This document shows, piece by piece, positions 34,168 through 43,674 of a stretch of DNA of 64,000 bases. Origin of the DNA: Bacillota bacterium (GTDB lineage: Bacteria; Bacillota; Clostridia; Christensenellales; Aristaeellaceae); contig JAEWSC010000026.1 of the NCBI GenBank assembly GCA_023398575.1, forward strand, positions 1-64,000. Direction: 5' to 3'. The notes beneath the pieces were generated by a model. That model saw only the letters and a program-made list of their open reading frames with translations. It made no database searches and was not told the origin of the DNA. The stretch's first letter is position 1. The number at the start of each line of letters is the position of its first letter. Made by a program: the position numbers and the translations under genes.

Positions 34168-34210
34168 TATTTATACCCCCGGTTTCATTCCGCATAAGAC
34201 AAGACCGGTG

Positions 34211-34714
34211 CTACTTTGTGCTTATATGATTGCGCATACCGCTTGAAGCAGCATGATTGTCTGCATAGCCGCTTTGGATCTTTTTTTGCGCCTGAAGTCC
34301 GGTTAGCTGAGCTTCAATATCGGCATGAGCTGCCTGGGCTTGCGAAATCAGCTTTGCATCAAAAAGCGCGCAGTTATGAAGCAGTTTGCGCGTACGCTCC
34401 ATACTGCGTGCTATACCTGATACCCAAGGCGGGAAATCTGTTGCATGGTCATCGGATGATAATATGCTGACAATAACATTGCTGCTCTCATAATCCATGC
34501 TAGAACTCAGAGCTACAATTTCATTGCTTATCGCATCTACTTGACTGGCCAATACGCTTCGCTGATCCAGTTTTAGATCAAATTCTGATATATCCCTGTT
34601 TTCAAGTAACTGCATTGCCTCAACGGATAAGGAAGGATACTGCTTCAACAACTCTAAGCGTTTTTGAAGAAGCGCTTCGATTTGAAGGAGTAACGCTTCA
34701 TTTGGGTGTTTCAT
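34211..34714 (-). CDS. Helical flagellar protein, FliT/FlgN-like chaperone candidate
   Basis: A 167-residue mostly helical protein starting at an ATG that overlaps the fliS stop as ATGA (34714-34711). The N-terminal segment (MKHPNEALLLQIEALLQKRLELLKQYPSLS) and the IDAISNEI-type heptads suggest an export chaperone like FliT (for FliD) or FlgN. Sequence similarity is too faint to name it. The position fliD-fliS-here-motA favours a FliT role, which is inference. Confidence 0.6.
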   Translation of the reverse strand: MKHPNEALLLQIEALLQKRLELLKQYPSLSVEAMQLLENRDISEFDLKLDQRSVLASQVDAISNEIVALSSSMDYESSNVIVSILSSDDHATDFPPWVSGIARSMERTRKLLHNCALFDAKLISQAQAAHADIEAQLTGLQAQKKIQSGYADNHAASSGMRNHISTK

Positions 34715-35103
34715 CTGGCAATTGCTCCAGGCATACGGCTTAGACGGTCGGCTTGCTTCCATGTATCTTTAAAGTCCCGTGTCATGGCCAGCATCTTCCG
34801 CAGGATTTCAGGATCTTTTTTAAGATTGGCTTGCACCAGTTCATCATAAATAAATTGGTACAAAGAAAAAAGATTCTGAGATATCTCCATACGCATGTCC
34901 AGGTGATCTGAGAGGAACTGGTATATGTTTTGAACGCGTACAATGGCATTGTGCGCACCGCTGATATCCTTTTGATCTATGCAGGAAATTGCCAGGTTAA
35001 GCTTTGCAACTGCATGTTCAAATAAAAGTATAATCTGTTCCCCTGGTGTCAGCGAGCCAACCGATTGCGCTTGGTATTTTTGATATTGCGCAGCCATTGT
35101 CAT
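34711..35103 (-). CDS. fliS: Flagellin export chaperone FliS
   Basis: A 130-residue FliS: the start at 35103 follows GGGAGGATC and gives MTMAAQYQKYQAQSVGSLTPGEQIILLFEHA, with the four-helix body (YQFLSDHLDMRMEISQNLFSLYQFIYDELVQANLKKDPEIL) that clamps the flagellin C-terminus. The frame is open further upstream but overlaps fliD without a ribosome site. It lies directly after fliD as in most bacteria. Confidence 0.95.
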   Translation of the reverse strand: MTMAAQYQKYQAQSVGSLTPGEQIILLFEHAVAKLNLAISCIDQKDISGAHNAIVRVQNIYQFLSDHLDMRMEISQNLFSLYQFIYDELVQANLKKDPEILRKMLAMTRDFKDTWKQADRLSRMPGAIAR

Positions 35104-35123
35104 TTTTGTGATCCTCCCATTAA

Positions 35124-37043
35124 TTACTGTCCTTGACCCAGCATGCCAGCCAGCCAGGATGACTGAGAATTTAATTTGGATAAAGCGGTTTCCATTGCGG
35201 TGAATTGGTTCCAATACCTGTCTTCTTGTTTTGTCAATTTATCATTCATGGTTTCGATCCTGCTTTGCAGGTTGGCAATGCGTCTGCTGTACTCTGTTTC
35301 CCCTTTATAGCTGCTGTTCGGGCTGCCAACCAATGTGATTAGCGCGCCTTTTTTGCCAACCGTATTCAGGTTCTTACTGATAACATCGCTCACCCTTGAA
35401 AAGACGCCTAATTCTGAAAACCGACTTTGCTGCTGGGATTGGGGGGCATAAAGGGAATAGGAGACTGAGCTTTGCTGTGTAAGTATGTCAATGACTTTTT
35501 GCGGGTCTGAACTTAATGCAGTTCGAAGCTTGCTCTCGTCCAGATGAAGCTGTCCCTTCTCAGAATAGCTCCCGGTGGTGATACCAATCTGGGCTAGAAT
35601 TCCCATCGTTTCATCCGAACTGCCAAGTTTTTTTACTGCAGTGTACATACTGCTTTTTAGTTCGTTTGCAATGCTGTTGAGATAAGTATCGTTTCTGAGA
35701 ATACCACTCTTGGCTTTCTCTGTCCAGAGTTCAACCTCTTTATCGCTGAGTTCAGCTTTTTCATCATCAGACAAGGGTTGGTAATCACGGTAGCGTTCCT
35801 CAGCGGTTTTTGTGGTGATGGAACTCAACAGATCATTATAGTCAGTAACAAATGCTTTGATTTTCTCAACCATGGCATTTGCATCATAGCCCATGCTGAT
35901 GTCAACATTTTCTGCTGTTGTGCCAGATGCCTTGCCAAGGAGGGTAAGGGTCGCGCCGTTAACAGTAAAAGAGTTGCTGCTGCGCTGTACGGTGATCAAG
36001 TCAGATTCTTCCTTGGAGCCATTGGTACTCATTCGTACCACAGCATCTGTGCCGGCAGTGTACTTTCCGCTGTTGAATAGGGCATCCATCAAGTACCCGT
36101 GTTGGTCCTGTACCGATACGGATGAAGCTACACCGGATGCTTTGGATACGATGGAAAAAGAATCTGTCAACGATGAATAACTCATTGTAACGCCAGCGTC
36201 GCTGCCGTTTACGTCGCGCATGATATCGCTCATCGATGTCTGGTTGTTGAATGAGAATGATTTTCCATTGATAGAAAAAGAAATTTGGTTGTCTTCTGGA
36301 GAGGTAAAAATATCCCTGGCAAAACCAGCCTGACGAAGGCCCATGCTCAAATCAACCTTGTTGCTGCTATAACTTACAAAGTCGAGAATACCGGTGGTGC
36401 TGCTTGCTCCATCCGTCGGAACACTGATTCGTAAAGCCGAGTTCGGTGCTGAGAGGGATAGACTATCACCGTTTTGCGAAATGCTAATCCTCCCGGAACC
36501 AAAGGCGGTGTTCAGCCTGGTTGACAATTCCGCTTGAACATCATCGACCGTTTCATATGTGCCGGAGGAGAAGGTGATGTTCTTGCTTATACCATCCAAC
36601 GTAACTGCAATGGTCTTGCCTGAAAGCTCAGATAGTGCATCGGTATTGACGGAGATGGATGGATTTGCACTGGCCTGCTTACCTTCAAGCTTGGAATTGG
36701 AGGCCAAGCTGAGAATATCGGCGATGTACATAGAGCCTGTACTGGCATTGCTTCCGCCGACAACTGATACATACGGCGAAGAGTAAGTGGGCGTGAGCAT
36801 ATTTAGCGAACTGCTCAACAGTGAACTGGAAGAGCCGGTGCCGAAATATTTGCTCTGAAACGTATTCAGCTTGTTTGTAATTTCTTTGTAAGCATCTTGT
36901 TTCCATTCCAATAGAAGCTTCTGCCTCTTAACGTCATCAACCTTCAGCCTGCTGACGGCCATCAGGTCCTTGACGATGCCTTCGGTATCCAGCCCGGAGG
37001 CCATACCGGCTAGACGTATTTTAGTTGAACTGATACCAGACAT
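35124..37043 (-). CDS. fliD: Flagellar filament cap protein FliD (HAP2)
   Basis: A 639-residue cap protein. The start at 37043 follows AAGGAGG by eight bases. N-terminal FliD motif: RLAGMASGLDTEGIVKDLMAVSRLKVDDVKRQKLLLEWKQDAYKEI-type region; C-terminal coiled-coil: RIETMNDKLTKQEDRYWNQFTAMETALSKLNSQSSWL. The middle is Ser/Thr/Gly-rich beta structure that sits on the filament tip. Normal length for Clostridia. It heads the minus-strand operon fliD-fliS-(fliT)-motAB. Confidence 0.95.
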   Translation of the reverse strand: MSGISSTKIRLAGMASGLDTEGIVKDLMAVSRLKVDDVKRQKLLLEWKQDAYKEITNKLNTFQSKYFGTGSSSSLLSSSLNMLTPTYSSPYVSVVGGSNASTGSMYIADILSLASNSKLEGKQASANPSISVNTDALSELSGKTIAVTLDGISKNITFSSGTYETVDDVQAELSTRLNTAFGSGRISISQNGDSLSLSAPNSALRISVPTDGASSTTGILDFVSYSSNKVDLSMGLRQAGFARDIFTSPEDNQISFSINGKSFSFNNQTSMSDIMRDVNGSDAGVTMSYSSLTDSFSIVSKASGVASSVSVQDQHGYLMDALFNSGKYTAGTDAVVRMSTNGSKEESDLITVQRSSNSFTVNGATLTLLGKASGTTAENVDISMGYDANAMVEKIKAFVTDYNDLLSSITTKTAEERYRDYQPLSDDEKAELSDKEVELWTEKAKSGILRNDTYLNSIANELKSSMYTAVKKLGSSDETMGILAQIGITTGSYSEKGQLHLDESKLRTALSSDPQKVIDILTQQSSVSYSLYAPQSQQQSRFSELGVFSRVSDVISKNLNTVGKKGALITLVGSPNSSYKGETEYSRRIANLQSRIETMNDKLTKQEDRYWNQFTAMETALSKLNSQSSWLAGMLGQGQ

Positions 37044-37096
37044 GTCATATCCCTCCTTGGCCATACATGGCGCTGGTTCATTTCTCGACATTAAAT

Positions 37097-37124
37097 ATAT
37101 CGTACATTTGTCAAAGAATGTTTA
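37097..37124 (-). promoter_or_regulatory. Candidate sigma-28 promoter of the fliD operon
   Basis: On the minus strand TAAA (37124-37121), 16 bases, then TACGATAT (37104-37097); six of eight -10 positions match GCCGATAT. The predicted start near 37091 leaves a leader of about 48 bases before fliD. The remaining 37125-37280 bases are AT-rich and hold nothing else I recognise. Confidence 0.5.
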
Positions 37125-37279
37125 GTAATACTTCTTTTTAAACTAATATTTTTCACTTTTTGTCGTTTCAAAGAGAAAAAAGCCACTTTTGTTGAATGGC
37201 AGATATGAATGTCCACGTTCAAGCCTAAATAATCGAGAATTTTTATGTCAATGACGCTAAAGTATTTGGAAAGCGCAAA

Positions 37280-37312
37280 CGAAAAACCCGCGGATGCTGG
37301 TCCGCGGGTTGA
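37280..37312 (-). terminator. Intrinsic terminator of the pdaB-ssb unit
   Basis: AACCCGCGGA (37285-37294) pairs perfectly with TCCGCGGGTT (37301-37310); on the minus strand a T-run follows. GC-rich ten-pair stem with six-base loop, 33 bases after the SSB-like stop. Confidence 0.88.
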
Positions 37313-37344
37313 GAAGTTACATGTTTATGAATATGGGAATCCAT

Positions 37345-38025
37345 TTACAGCAGTTCTTGAGATGCCTGGTAAGCGATGCCATCGGGAAGGGGAAGATCGT
37401 CTTCCTCCTGAAGACCCTGCTTTAGGAGGGTTAAGCGCCCGACAGATACTTCGTATGCTGTCTTGTTCATTATTGTCCCATCCGTCAATTGCTTTTGGTA
37501 TGCCCTGCTTTGAAAGCGGCCTTGCACCTGCACATGATCACCCACCGACAAGTGGCTGGCAAAGCGTGCTGTACGGCCCCAAGTGATGCAGGGAATATAG
37601 TCGCTTTTGCCATACGCGCGGTTGACGGCCAGCATCAGATCGCAAATCTCCCGGCCGAAGGGGGTTGTGCGGTAGGAGGGTGCTTTGCAAAGCGCACCGT
37701 ACAGTTGCACTTGGTTAGGATTAGTCAGCTCCTCCTGGCTTAACAAGCGCTGCACAAAAGCTGTAATCAGCAGACGGCCTGCGCCTTCTACAACTTTGTT
37801 GTAGCTGCGCAATTGTCCTTCCAAGTATAGCGGATAACCAGGATCAAGCGCTTTGTTCTCCATCAATCGCTCGCTGATGGTGATGGGCAGCAGGTCTTCC
37901 GCGCCTGAAAGTCGTGGAACGGCCAGGGTTGCATAAAAGAATTGTTCCGCAAACACCTCGTGTCCATAAACAGGTTGTGTTGTTAATGTTCCGCCCAAAC
38001 GCAACAGATTGCCCGTTTCTTCCAT
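37345..38025 (-). CDS. Tandem OB-fold single-stranded DNA-binding-like protein
   Basis: A 226-residue protein with two OB-type halves. The second (about 103-200) is a recognisable SSB domain: VQLYGALCKAPSYRTTPFGREICDLMLAVNR, then IPCITWGRTA and VQVQGRFQSRAYQK. The first half (about 7-95) has the same layout but weak sequence (LRLGGTLTTQPV, LYLEGQLRSY). The acidic Pro-Phe tail of housekeeping SSB is missing. Six bases separate it from the PdaB-like gene. It is probably a second, special-purpose SSB; the process served is unknown. Confidence 0.75.
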   Translation of the reverse strand: MEETGNLLRLGGTLTTQPVYGHEVFAEQFFYATLAVPRLSGAEDLLPITISERLMENKALDPGYPLYLEGQLRSYNKVVEGAGRLLITAFVQRLLSQEELTNPNQVQLYGALCKAPSYRTTPFGREICDLMLAVNRAYGKSDYIPCITWGRTARFASHLSVGDHVQVQGRFQSRAYQKQLTDGTIMNKTAYEVSVGRLTLLKQGLQEEDDLPLPDGIAYQASQELL

Positions 38026-38031
38026 AGCAAT

Positions 38032-38949
38032 TCACCTCGCTGGTGCAGGGGTGGGGGTGCTGTGTGGATGCTGCTTTCCCTGCACGTCTATTGTTGTTTC
38101 GCCGCTTAAAAGAATTTGGGATACCGGCACGATTTTGTAGCCTAGCCCCTGATAATGCTCAATCACATCTGGCAATGCGCTCAGTACGTATTGAGCGTCA
38201 TTATGGAATAAAACGATGTCACCGTTTTGCACTTTAGTTGTACATTGCTTGATGATATCGGCGACACCTCTGTTTTTCCAATCCAGGGAGTCAATGCTCC
38301 ATTGAACGACCTCATACCCTGCTGCGCGGCTTGTTATGACAACCTTGTCATTGTAATCTCCATAAGGAGGACGGAACAGGGTTGGGCGAACACCCGTTAT
38401 TCTTTCCACCTTATCGCTCATTATCCGCAGTTCTTCTCTAATTTTTTCCTCCGATAGCTGGCTCATGTGAGGATGGCTTTGGGAGTGATTCCCGATCTCA
38501 TGGCCACGGGCGACCATTTCTTTGACAAGCTCTGGATATTTGTCGACCCAGAAGCCTACCAGAAAAAAGGTGGTTTTCACATTATACTTATCCAATAAGT
38601 CCAACAGTGGAATGGTCTGTGAGCCACCCCATGCTGCATCAAAGCTAATGGAAATCACTTTGTCATCACGGGATACACTGTAGACGGGCAGTTGCCGTTT
38701 GTGGCTGAGTACGGTTACGGTATGATCGCCGAGTCCGCTGGTGTACAAAATGGATACGCCGGCCAGGCATAAGGCAAGAGCAAGCTGGCTGACTGGCTGG
38801 CTGCGGAGAGCTTTTCCCAAACTTCGAAAAAATCTGCCTGCGGCAGCAGCCGCCTTTTGCAAAAAGCCGGTACGCACCTCTGCTTTTTTGACTTCCGGGA
38901 TACCGGACAACAATCCTTTTGGTTTCAAGCGCATGGGTTTATTGCTCAT
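38032..38949 (-). CDS. PdaB-like polysaccharide deacetylase (sporulation type)
   Basis: A 305-residue membrane-anchored enzyme with one helix at about 52-72 and an outside NodB domain (about 90-275). Motif 1 is SFDAAWG, where the second Asp of classic deacetylases is Ala, as in the PdaB subgroup; motif 2 is NHSQSHPHM with both zinc histidines; motif 3 is FRPPYGDYND. PdaB-type proteins maintain the spore cortex in Bacillus; a Pro/Thr tail ends the protein. A sigma-E-like promoter lies upstream, which agrees with a sporulation role. Confidence 0.85.
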   Translation of the reverse strand: MSNKPMRLKPKGLLSGIPEVKKAEVRTGFLQKAAAAAGRFFRSLGKALRSQPVSQLALALCLAGVSILYTSGLGDHTVTVLSHKRQLPVYSVSRDDKVISISFDAAWGGSQTIPLLDLLDKYNVKTTFFLVGFWVDKYPELVKEMVARGHEIGNHSQSHPHMSQLSEEKIREELRIMSDKVERITGVRPTLFRPPYGDYNDKVVITSRAAGYEVVQWSIDSLDWKNRGVADIIKQCTTKVQNGDIVLFHNDAQYVLSALPDVIEHYQGLGYKIVPVSQILLSGETTIDVQGKQHPHSTPTPAPAR

Positions 38950-38993
38950 GCTTCAGCCACCACCTTTTGCCTATCCCTATGCGGTTTAAGCCG

Positions 38994-39023
38994 ATGGTAT
39001 GCATTGTCATCCACATCATATAA
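38994..39023 (-). promoter_or_regulatory. Candidate sigma-E promoter of the pdaB-ssb unit
   Basis: On the minus strand TTATATG (39023-39017), 15 bases, then CATACCAT (39001-38994). The sigma-E consensus is about KMATATT-N14/15-CATACANT, so seven of eight -10 positions and most -35 positions agree. The transcript would start about 40 bases before the deacetylase start. Confidence 0.45.
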
Positions 39024-39054
39024 AACGAAACACAAGACCTATTTCGGGCATTGC

Positions 39055-39090
39055 AGCAAAATACCCCCAGCAATGGCAGGGGGTATAGCG
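39055..39090 (-). terminator. Intrinsic terminator of the topoisomerase operon
   Basis: ATACCCCC (39061-39068) pairs with GGGGGTAT (39079-39086); on the minus strand ATTTTGC follows. It is about 100 bases after the parC-type stop. Confidence 0.75.
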
Positions 39091-39184
39091 TATGGAGTGG
39101 TAGATGGAGGAATATAAGTCTTGGGGTATTAACCGATGCGGCTGGTTTCTAGAGATGACTTCCTATTCGCATTGGGTGCTTACT

Positions 39185-41650
39185 TCAAGGAAGCCTGATC
39201 CCTGTAATAAGGCCGGTCACCACATCTTCCATCAGCGCCATGACATAGGGTTTGCCTTTGTCCGCCTTGGCCTGCAGGGCGATCTCGTCAGACGCTATGG
39301 CGCTGGGAGCGCTTTGAGCTTGGGTGACCACCAGTGACGTATTCTCTGCGCTTAAGCGTGCGCAGCCGGAAACAACGGTACCGTTGGATCCATTTTTGTT
39401 GAAGGTAAAGCATCTGACGCCTTTGCCATTGCGGCCCTGAACTTCAAAGTCGATGGACAGCAAGCGTTTAGCGCTGCCGCGGTCACTGAAGAGAACCATC
39501 TGGTCCTTGACGCCGATTTGTCCGCCCCAAAGGATTTCATCGCCATCATCCAATTGCATGCCTTTTACACCGCCGGTGGCACGGCCCATTTGCGGCACGG
39601 ATTCCATGGTAAAGCGGATACACTGGCCGCCGCGGCTGATGAGCAGCAGATCAAGATCATTTTCTGCTGGAACGACACTTACCAGCCGGTCGCCATCTTT
39701 AAGGTTGAGAGCGGCAAATTTTTGTCTTCGCACATCGTACTCTGAAGCTGCGGAACGCTTGACCATACCCTGCGCGGTGATGAACAAATAATCTGGCATT
39801 TTTGCAAGCTCCGCTGTCTTTATGCACATCAACTGGCAAAGAGATTCATCGGTTTCAAGGCCTGCCAGCACGCCGGAAAGAAGTACACCACGGTCTTTGG
39901 GACGGTTTGCTTCCGGCAGGCTGCCGACTGACAATGGGTAACAGTTGCCCCTGTTCGTAAAGAAAAGAAGCGTATGATCCGTAAGGGTATTGAACAGGAA
40001 TTTGGGAATCTCTCCAATGCCCGATTGCGGATCGGGAGGCGGCAGCTTTTCAAAGAATTTGGGATACATGCGCTTTAATTGCCCACCGAAGGTATATAGC
40101 ACGACCGCTTCTTCCGGTACAACCTCATCCTCTTGGTCAACTGAGGATTCTTCCGTTTCTTTAACAAGCTGCGTCCGGCGGGGCTCGTTGTAATCAGCAG
40201 CCATCTCGGTAAGCTCTGCCTTGATGACGTTTAAAAGCTTTCGCTCACTGGCCAATATACCTTCCAGCTTGTCGATCAGACGCAGCACTTCTTCATATTC
40301 ACGGCGCAAAGCCAGTATCTCCAGGTTGGTTAACCGCTGCAGGCGCATATCCAGGATGGCCTGCGCCTGTATGTCGGAAAGGGAAAACCTGTCCATCAGC
40401 TTTTGCTTGGCTTCCTTAGGGTTTTTGCTGCTGCGGATCAGGGCAATGACCTCGTCCAGGTTATCCACAGCCACCATCAAGCCCTCCAAGATATGGGCCC
40501 TGGCCTTGGCTTGATCCAGATCGTACTGGGTGCGCCGGGTGACCACATTCTTTTGGTGGCGGATAAAGTGGCCGATGACTTCCCTCAGGCCCATCTGCAC
40601 AGGCTTGCCATCGGCGATGGCTACCATATTGACGCCAAAGGTTACCTGCATGTCGGAATATTTGTACAGGTAATTGAGTACTTTTTGCGGGTCCACATCC
40701 TTGCGTAGCTCAATGACAGCCCGAAGCCCGGTGCGGTCGCTTTCATCGCGGATATCGTAGATACCGCCCAATGCCGCCTTTTTCTCCTCCGACAGCTTCA
40801 GTATTTTTTCCAGCATGCCGGCCTTGGCCACCTGATAAGGCATTTCGGTGATGACAATTAGTTTGCGGCTGCTTGGCCCGTTTTCAATATGCACCTTGGC
40901 CCGGTTGATCAGCCGGCCGCGGCCGGTTTCATAGGCCTTCTCGATTTCGTCGGTGTTGAGCAGAACGCCGCCGGTGGGGAAGTCGGGGGCGGGGATATAT
41001 TGCATCAATTCCTTGGTTGTGATATTGGGCTTATCAATTTGGGCGATGACCGCCTTCACTGCTTCGCCTAAGTGATGGGGCGGGATGTTGGTGGCCAGAC
41101 CTACGGCAATGCCGCTGGCACCGTTGACCAGCAGGTTAGGGAAACGCGCCGGCAGCATGTCCGGTTCCTTAAGCGTATCGTCAAAGTTTAAGCGGAAGGG
41201 GACGGTGTCTTTTTCAATATCCCGAAGCATCAGCATGGCAAGGTTTGTCATACGCGCTTCGGTATACCGCATGGCGGCAGCGCCGTCGCCATCGATGGAG
41301 CCAAAATTGCCATGGCCGTCCACCAGCATGCCCATTAATGAAAAGGGCTGGGCCATGCGCACCAGGGCGTCATACACAGAGGTGTCGCCGTGAGGGTGGT
41401 ATTTACCAAGGCAGTCACCTACGATACGGGCGCATTTGCGGTGAGGCTTATCAGGTGTCAGGCTTAATTCACTCATGGTGTACAGAATACGGCGCTGAAC
41501 GGGCTTTAGGCCGTCCTCCACCCGAGGCAGAGCACGTTCCAGGATGACATACTCGGCATAGGGGAGCATGGAATTATGCATAACCTCTTCCATGGGTTGC
41601 TGAATGATTTCCGGGGGGTGAACAGGGATGTTCTTATCATTGCCGGCCAT
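39185..41650 (-). CDS. parC: Type IIA DNA topoisomerase subunit A (ParC/GyrA family)
   Basis: An 821-residue A subunit. The breakage domain has LPRVEDGLKPVQRRILYTM, the KYHPHGDTSVYDALVRMAQPFS quinolone region and the catalytic tyrosine in AAAMRYTEARM. The C-terminal beta-pinwheel is present (YTFGGQLKRMYPK, TAQGMVKRSAASEY, ISRGGQCIRF, LFSDRGSAKRL), but the GyrA box (QRRGGKG) is not seen, which points to topoisomerase IV-like decatenation or relaxation over supercoiling. It follows the B subunit by three bases. The GyrA/ParC distinction rests only on the missing box, so the symbol is tentative. Confidence 0.85.
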   Translation of the reverse strand: MAGNDKNIPVHPPEIIQQPMEEVMHNSMLPYAEYVILERALPRVEDGLKPVQRRILYTMSELSLTPDKPHRKCARIVGDCLGKYHPHGDTSVYDALVRMAQPFSLMGMLVDGHGNFGSIDGDGAAAMRYTEARMTNLAMLMLRDIEKDTVPFRLNFDDTLKEPDMLPARFPNLLVNGASGIAVGLATNIPPHHLGEAVKAVIAQIDKPNITTKELMQYIPAPDFPTGGVLLNTDEIEKAYETGRGRLINRAKVHIENGPSSRKLIVITEMPYQVAKAGMLEKILKLSEEKKAALGGIYDIRDESDRTGLRAVIELRKDVDPQKVLNYLYKYSDMQVTFGVNMVAIADGKPVQMGLREVIGHFIRHQKNVVTRRTQYDLDQAKARAHILEGLMVAVDNLDEVIALIRSSKNPKEAKQKLMDRFSLSDIQAQAILDMRLQRLTNLEILALRREYEEVLRLIDKLEGILASERKLLNVIKAELTEMAADYNEPRRTQLVKETEESSVDQEDEVVPEEAVVLYTFGGQLKRMYPKFFEKLPPPDPQSGIGEIPKFLFNTLTDHTLLFFTNRGNCYPLSVGSLPEANRPKDRGVLLSGVLAGLETDESLCQLMCIKTAELAKMPDYLFITAQGMVKRSAASEYDVRRQKFAALNLKDGDRLVSVVPAENDLDLLLISRGGQCIRFTMESVPQMGRATGGVKGMQLDDGDEILWGGQIGVKDQMVLFSDRGSAKRLLSIDFEVQGRNGKGVRCFTFNKNGSNGTVVSGCARLSAENTSLVVTQAQSAPSAIASDEIALQAKADKGKPYVMALMEDVVTGLITGIRLP

Positions 41651-41653
41651 CTT

Positions 41654-43636
41654 TTAGTTCGCCCCCTTTTCTTGAATATCTGCCGCTACCGGTACAAAAT
41701 CGTCGGAGCGGTTAAAGTTTGCGTGAGTGCTGATATATTCACGACGGGGCTCTACCTTGTCGCCCATCAAGATGGTGACGATTCGGTCAGCCTGGGCAGC
41801 ATCCTCTATGGTGACCTGCAAAAGCTTTCTGCTTTGCGGGTCCATGGTGGTTTGCCAAAGCTGCTCCGGATTCATTTCACCAAGGCCTTTATATCGCTGA
41901 AGTGTGTAGCCCTTGCCTACGTTTTTCATCACTTTTTTCAGCTCTTTGTCATCGTACACATACTGTGTATTGTTTCCCTTTTGAATTTTGTACAGCGGCG
42001 GCATGCCGATATACACATGGCCCTCGGTGACCAGCTCCCGCATGTAGCGGTAGAAGAAGGTGAGTAAAATGGCCCGTATATGCGCGCCATCCTGATCGGC
42101 GTCGGAAAGGATGATTACTTTGTGGTATTTCAGGCTGGAAAGGTCAAAGCTCTCATCAATGCTTGTCCCCAACGCGGTAATGATCGTGCGGAATTCTTCG
42201 TTGGAAAGCACCTGGTCCAGCCGTTTTTTTTCTGCGTTCAAGGGCTTGCCACGCAGGGGCAATATGGCCTGAAAGCGCCTATCCCGGCCCTGCTTCGCGC
42301 TCCCGCCTGCAGAATCGCCTTCTACGATAAAAAGCTCATTCTCAGCCGCTTTGCGACCGGTGCAGCTGGAAAGCTTTCCCACCAGAGGGGCGGCTTCCAG
42401 CTCGTTTCTGGCGCGGGCCATAGATTGGGCTTTGCGGGTAGCTTCCCGCACTTTGGCGGAGCGAACGGCTTTTTCTACAATCTTCTGGCAAAGCTCCTGG
42501 TTTTTTAAATCGTCCAGGAATTCAGACAGTTTCTGAGCAATGATGGCCTCCACAGCCGGGCGCACCTCGGTGTTGCCCAGGCGGCCTTTTGTCTGCCCCT
42601 CAAATTGTGGGTTCTTGACCATGGAGATAATGACGGCCGTCATGCCTTCGCGAAAATCCTCACCGGCCAAGTTGTTGTCTTTTTCCTTCAGCGCGCCGAT
42701 TTTACGGGCATAATCGTTAAAGGCCTTGGTATAGGCGGTGCGAAAACCTGTCTCATGGGTGCCACCTTCGGCGGTGGGAATATTGTTTACATAGGAAAAA
42801 ATGCTTTCTGTATAGCCGTCGGTGTACTGTATAGCCACACGGCAAACCGTATCGTCCTTTTTGCCATCCAGCATGATCGGCACGTCATGGAGTGTCGTTT
42901 TGTCTTCGTTAAGATATTTCACATAATCGGCGATGCCGCCAGCGTAATGAAATTCCAGGTTGGCAAGTGCGCTGTCCTTCTGCCGCTCGTCATGAAAAAT
43001 GATTTTGACGCCGGTGTTCAAATAGGCCAGTTCTCGAAGTCGTCTTGCGACAATTTCACCGTTGAACTTTGTCTCTTCGAAAATGGCGTCATCCGGTAAA
43101 AAGCGTACCACGGTTCCGCGCTTGCGTGTGTTGCCTATCTTTTGAAGGCCGCCCTTGGGCTGGCCGGCGAGCATCTTTCCCTTTATCATATCAAACTCTG
43201 ATGAAAACTCCATGCGGTAATGGGTCCAATCGCGGTAGACATCCACCGTAACCCATTTGGACAGCGCATTCACAACAGAAGCACCAACGCCATGGAGACC
43301 GCCAGAATAGCTGTAGTTTTCGTTATTGAATTTTCCGCCGGCGTGCAGCTTTGTAAAAATGACCTCAACGCCAGGCACATGCATTGTGGGATGAATGTCC
43401 ACCGGCATACCCCGCCCATTGTCAAAGACACTGGCGGAACCATCCTTATGCAGCGTGACCTCCACCTCTGTGGCGAAGCTGTTGGAAGCCTCGTCCATTG
43501 CATTATCCACAATTTCCCACAATAGGTGGTGCAACCCTCTTTGGCCGGTGGAGCCGATGTACATGCCTGGCCGCATGCGTACCGCGTCAAGCCCCTCCAG
43601 CACCTGTATATTGCCAGCATCATACGTTTGCGCCAT
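41654..43636 (-). CDS. parE: Type IIA DNA topoisomerase subunit B (ParE/GyrB family)
   Basis: A 660-residue GHKL ATPase subunit: LEGLDAVRMRPGMYIGSTG, ATP site EIVDNAMDEA and FDNGRGMPVD, lid GGLHGVGASVVNALS, and the TOPRIM domain with IVEGDSAGGSAKQGRDRRFQAILPLRGK and DADQDGAHI. It pairs with the A subunit encoded directly after. AAGGAG precedes the ATG. Gyrase or topo IV assignment follows its partner. Confidence 0.88.
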   Translation of the reverse strand: MAQTYDAGNIQVLEGLDAVRMRPGMYIGSTGQRGLHHLLWEIVDNAMDEASNSFATEVEVTLHKDGSASVFDNGRGMPVDIHPTMHVPGVEVIFTKLHAGGKFNNENYSYSGGLHGVGASVVNALSKWVTVDVYRDWTHYRMEFSSEFDMIKGKMLAGQPKGGLQKIGNTRKRGTVVRFLPDDAIFEETKFNGEIVARRLRELAYLNTGVKIIFHDERQKDSALANLEFHYAGGIADYVKYLNEDKTTLHDVPIMLDGKKDDTVCRVAIQYTDGYTESIFSYVNNIPTAEGGTHETGFRTAYTKAFNDYARKIGALKEKDNNLAGEDFREGMTAVIISMVKNPQFEGQTKGRLGNTEVRPAVEAIIAQKLSEFLDDLKNQELCQKIVEKAVRSAKVREATRKAQSMARARNELEAAPLVGKLSSCTGRKAAENELFIVEGDSAGGSAKQGRDRRFQAILPLRGKPLNAEKKRLDQVLSNEEFRTIITALGTSIDESFDLSSLKYHKVIILSDADQDGAHIRAILLTFFYRYMRELVTEGHVYIGMPPLYKIQKGNNTQYVYDDKELKKVMKNVGKGYTLQRYKGLGEMNPEQLWQTTMDPQSRKLLQVTIEDAAQADRIVTILMGDKVEPRREYISTHANFNRSDDFVPVAADIQEKGAN

Positions 43637-43674
43637 GAAAAAACTCCTTGTCTAAATCCATAATCATTCTTCTT

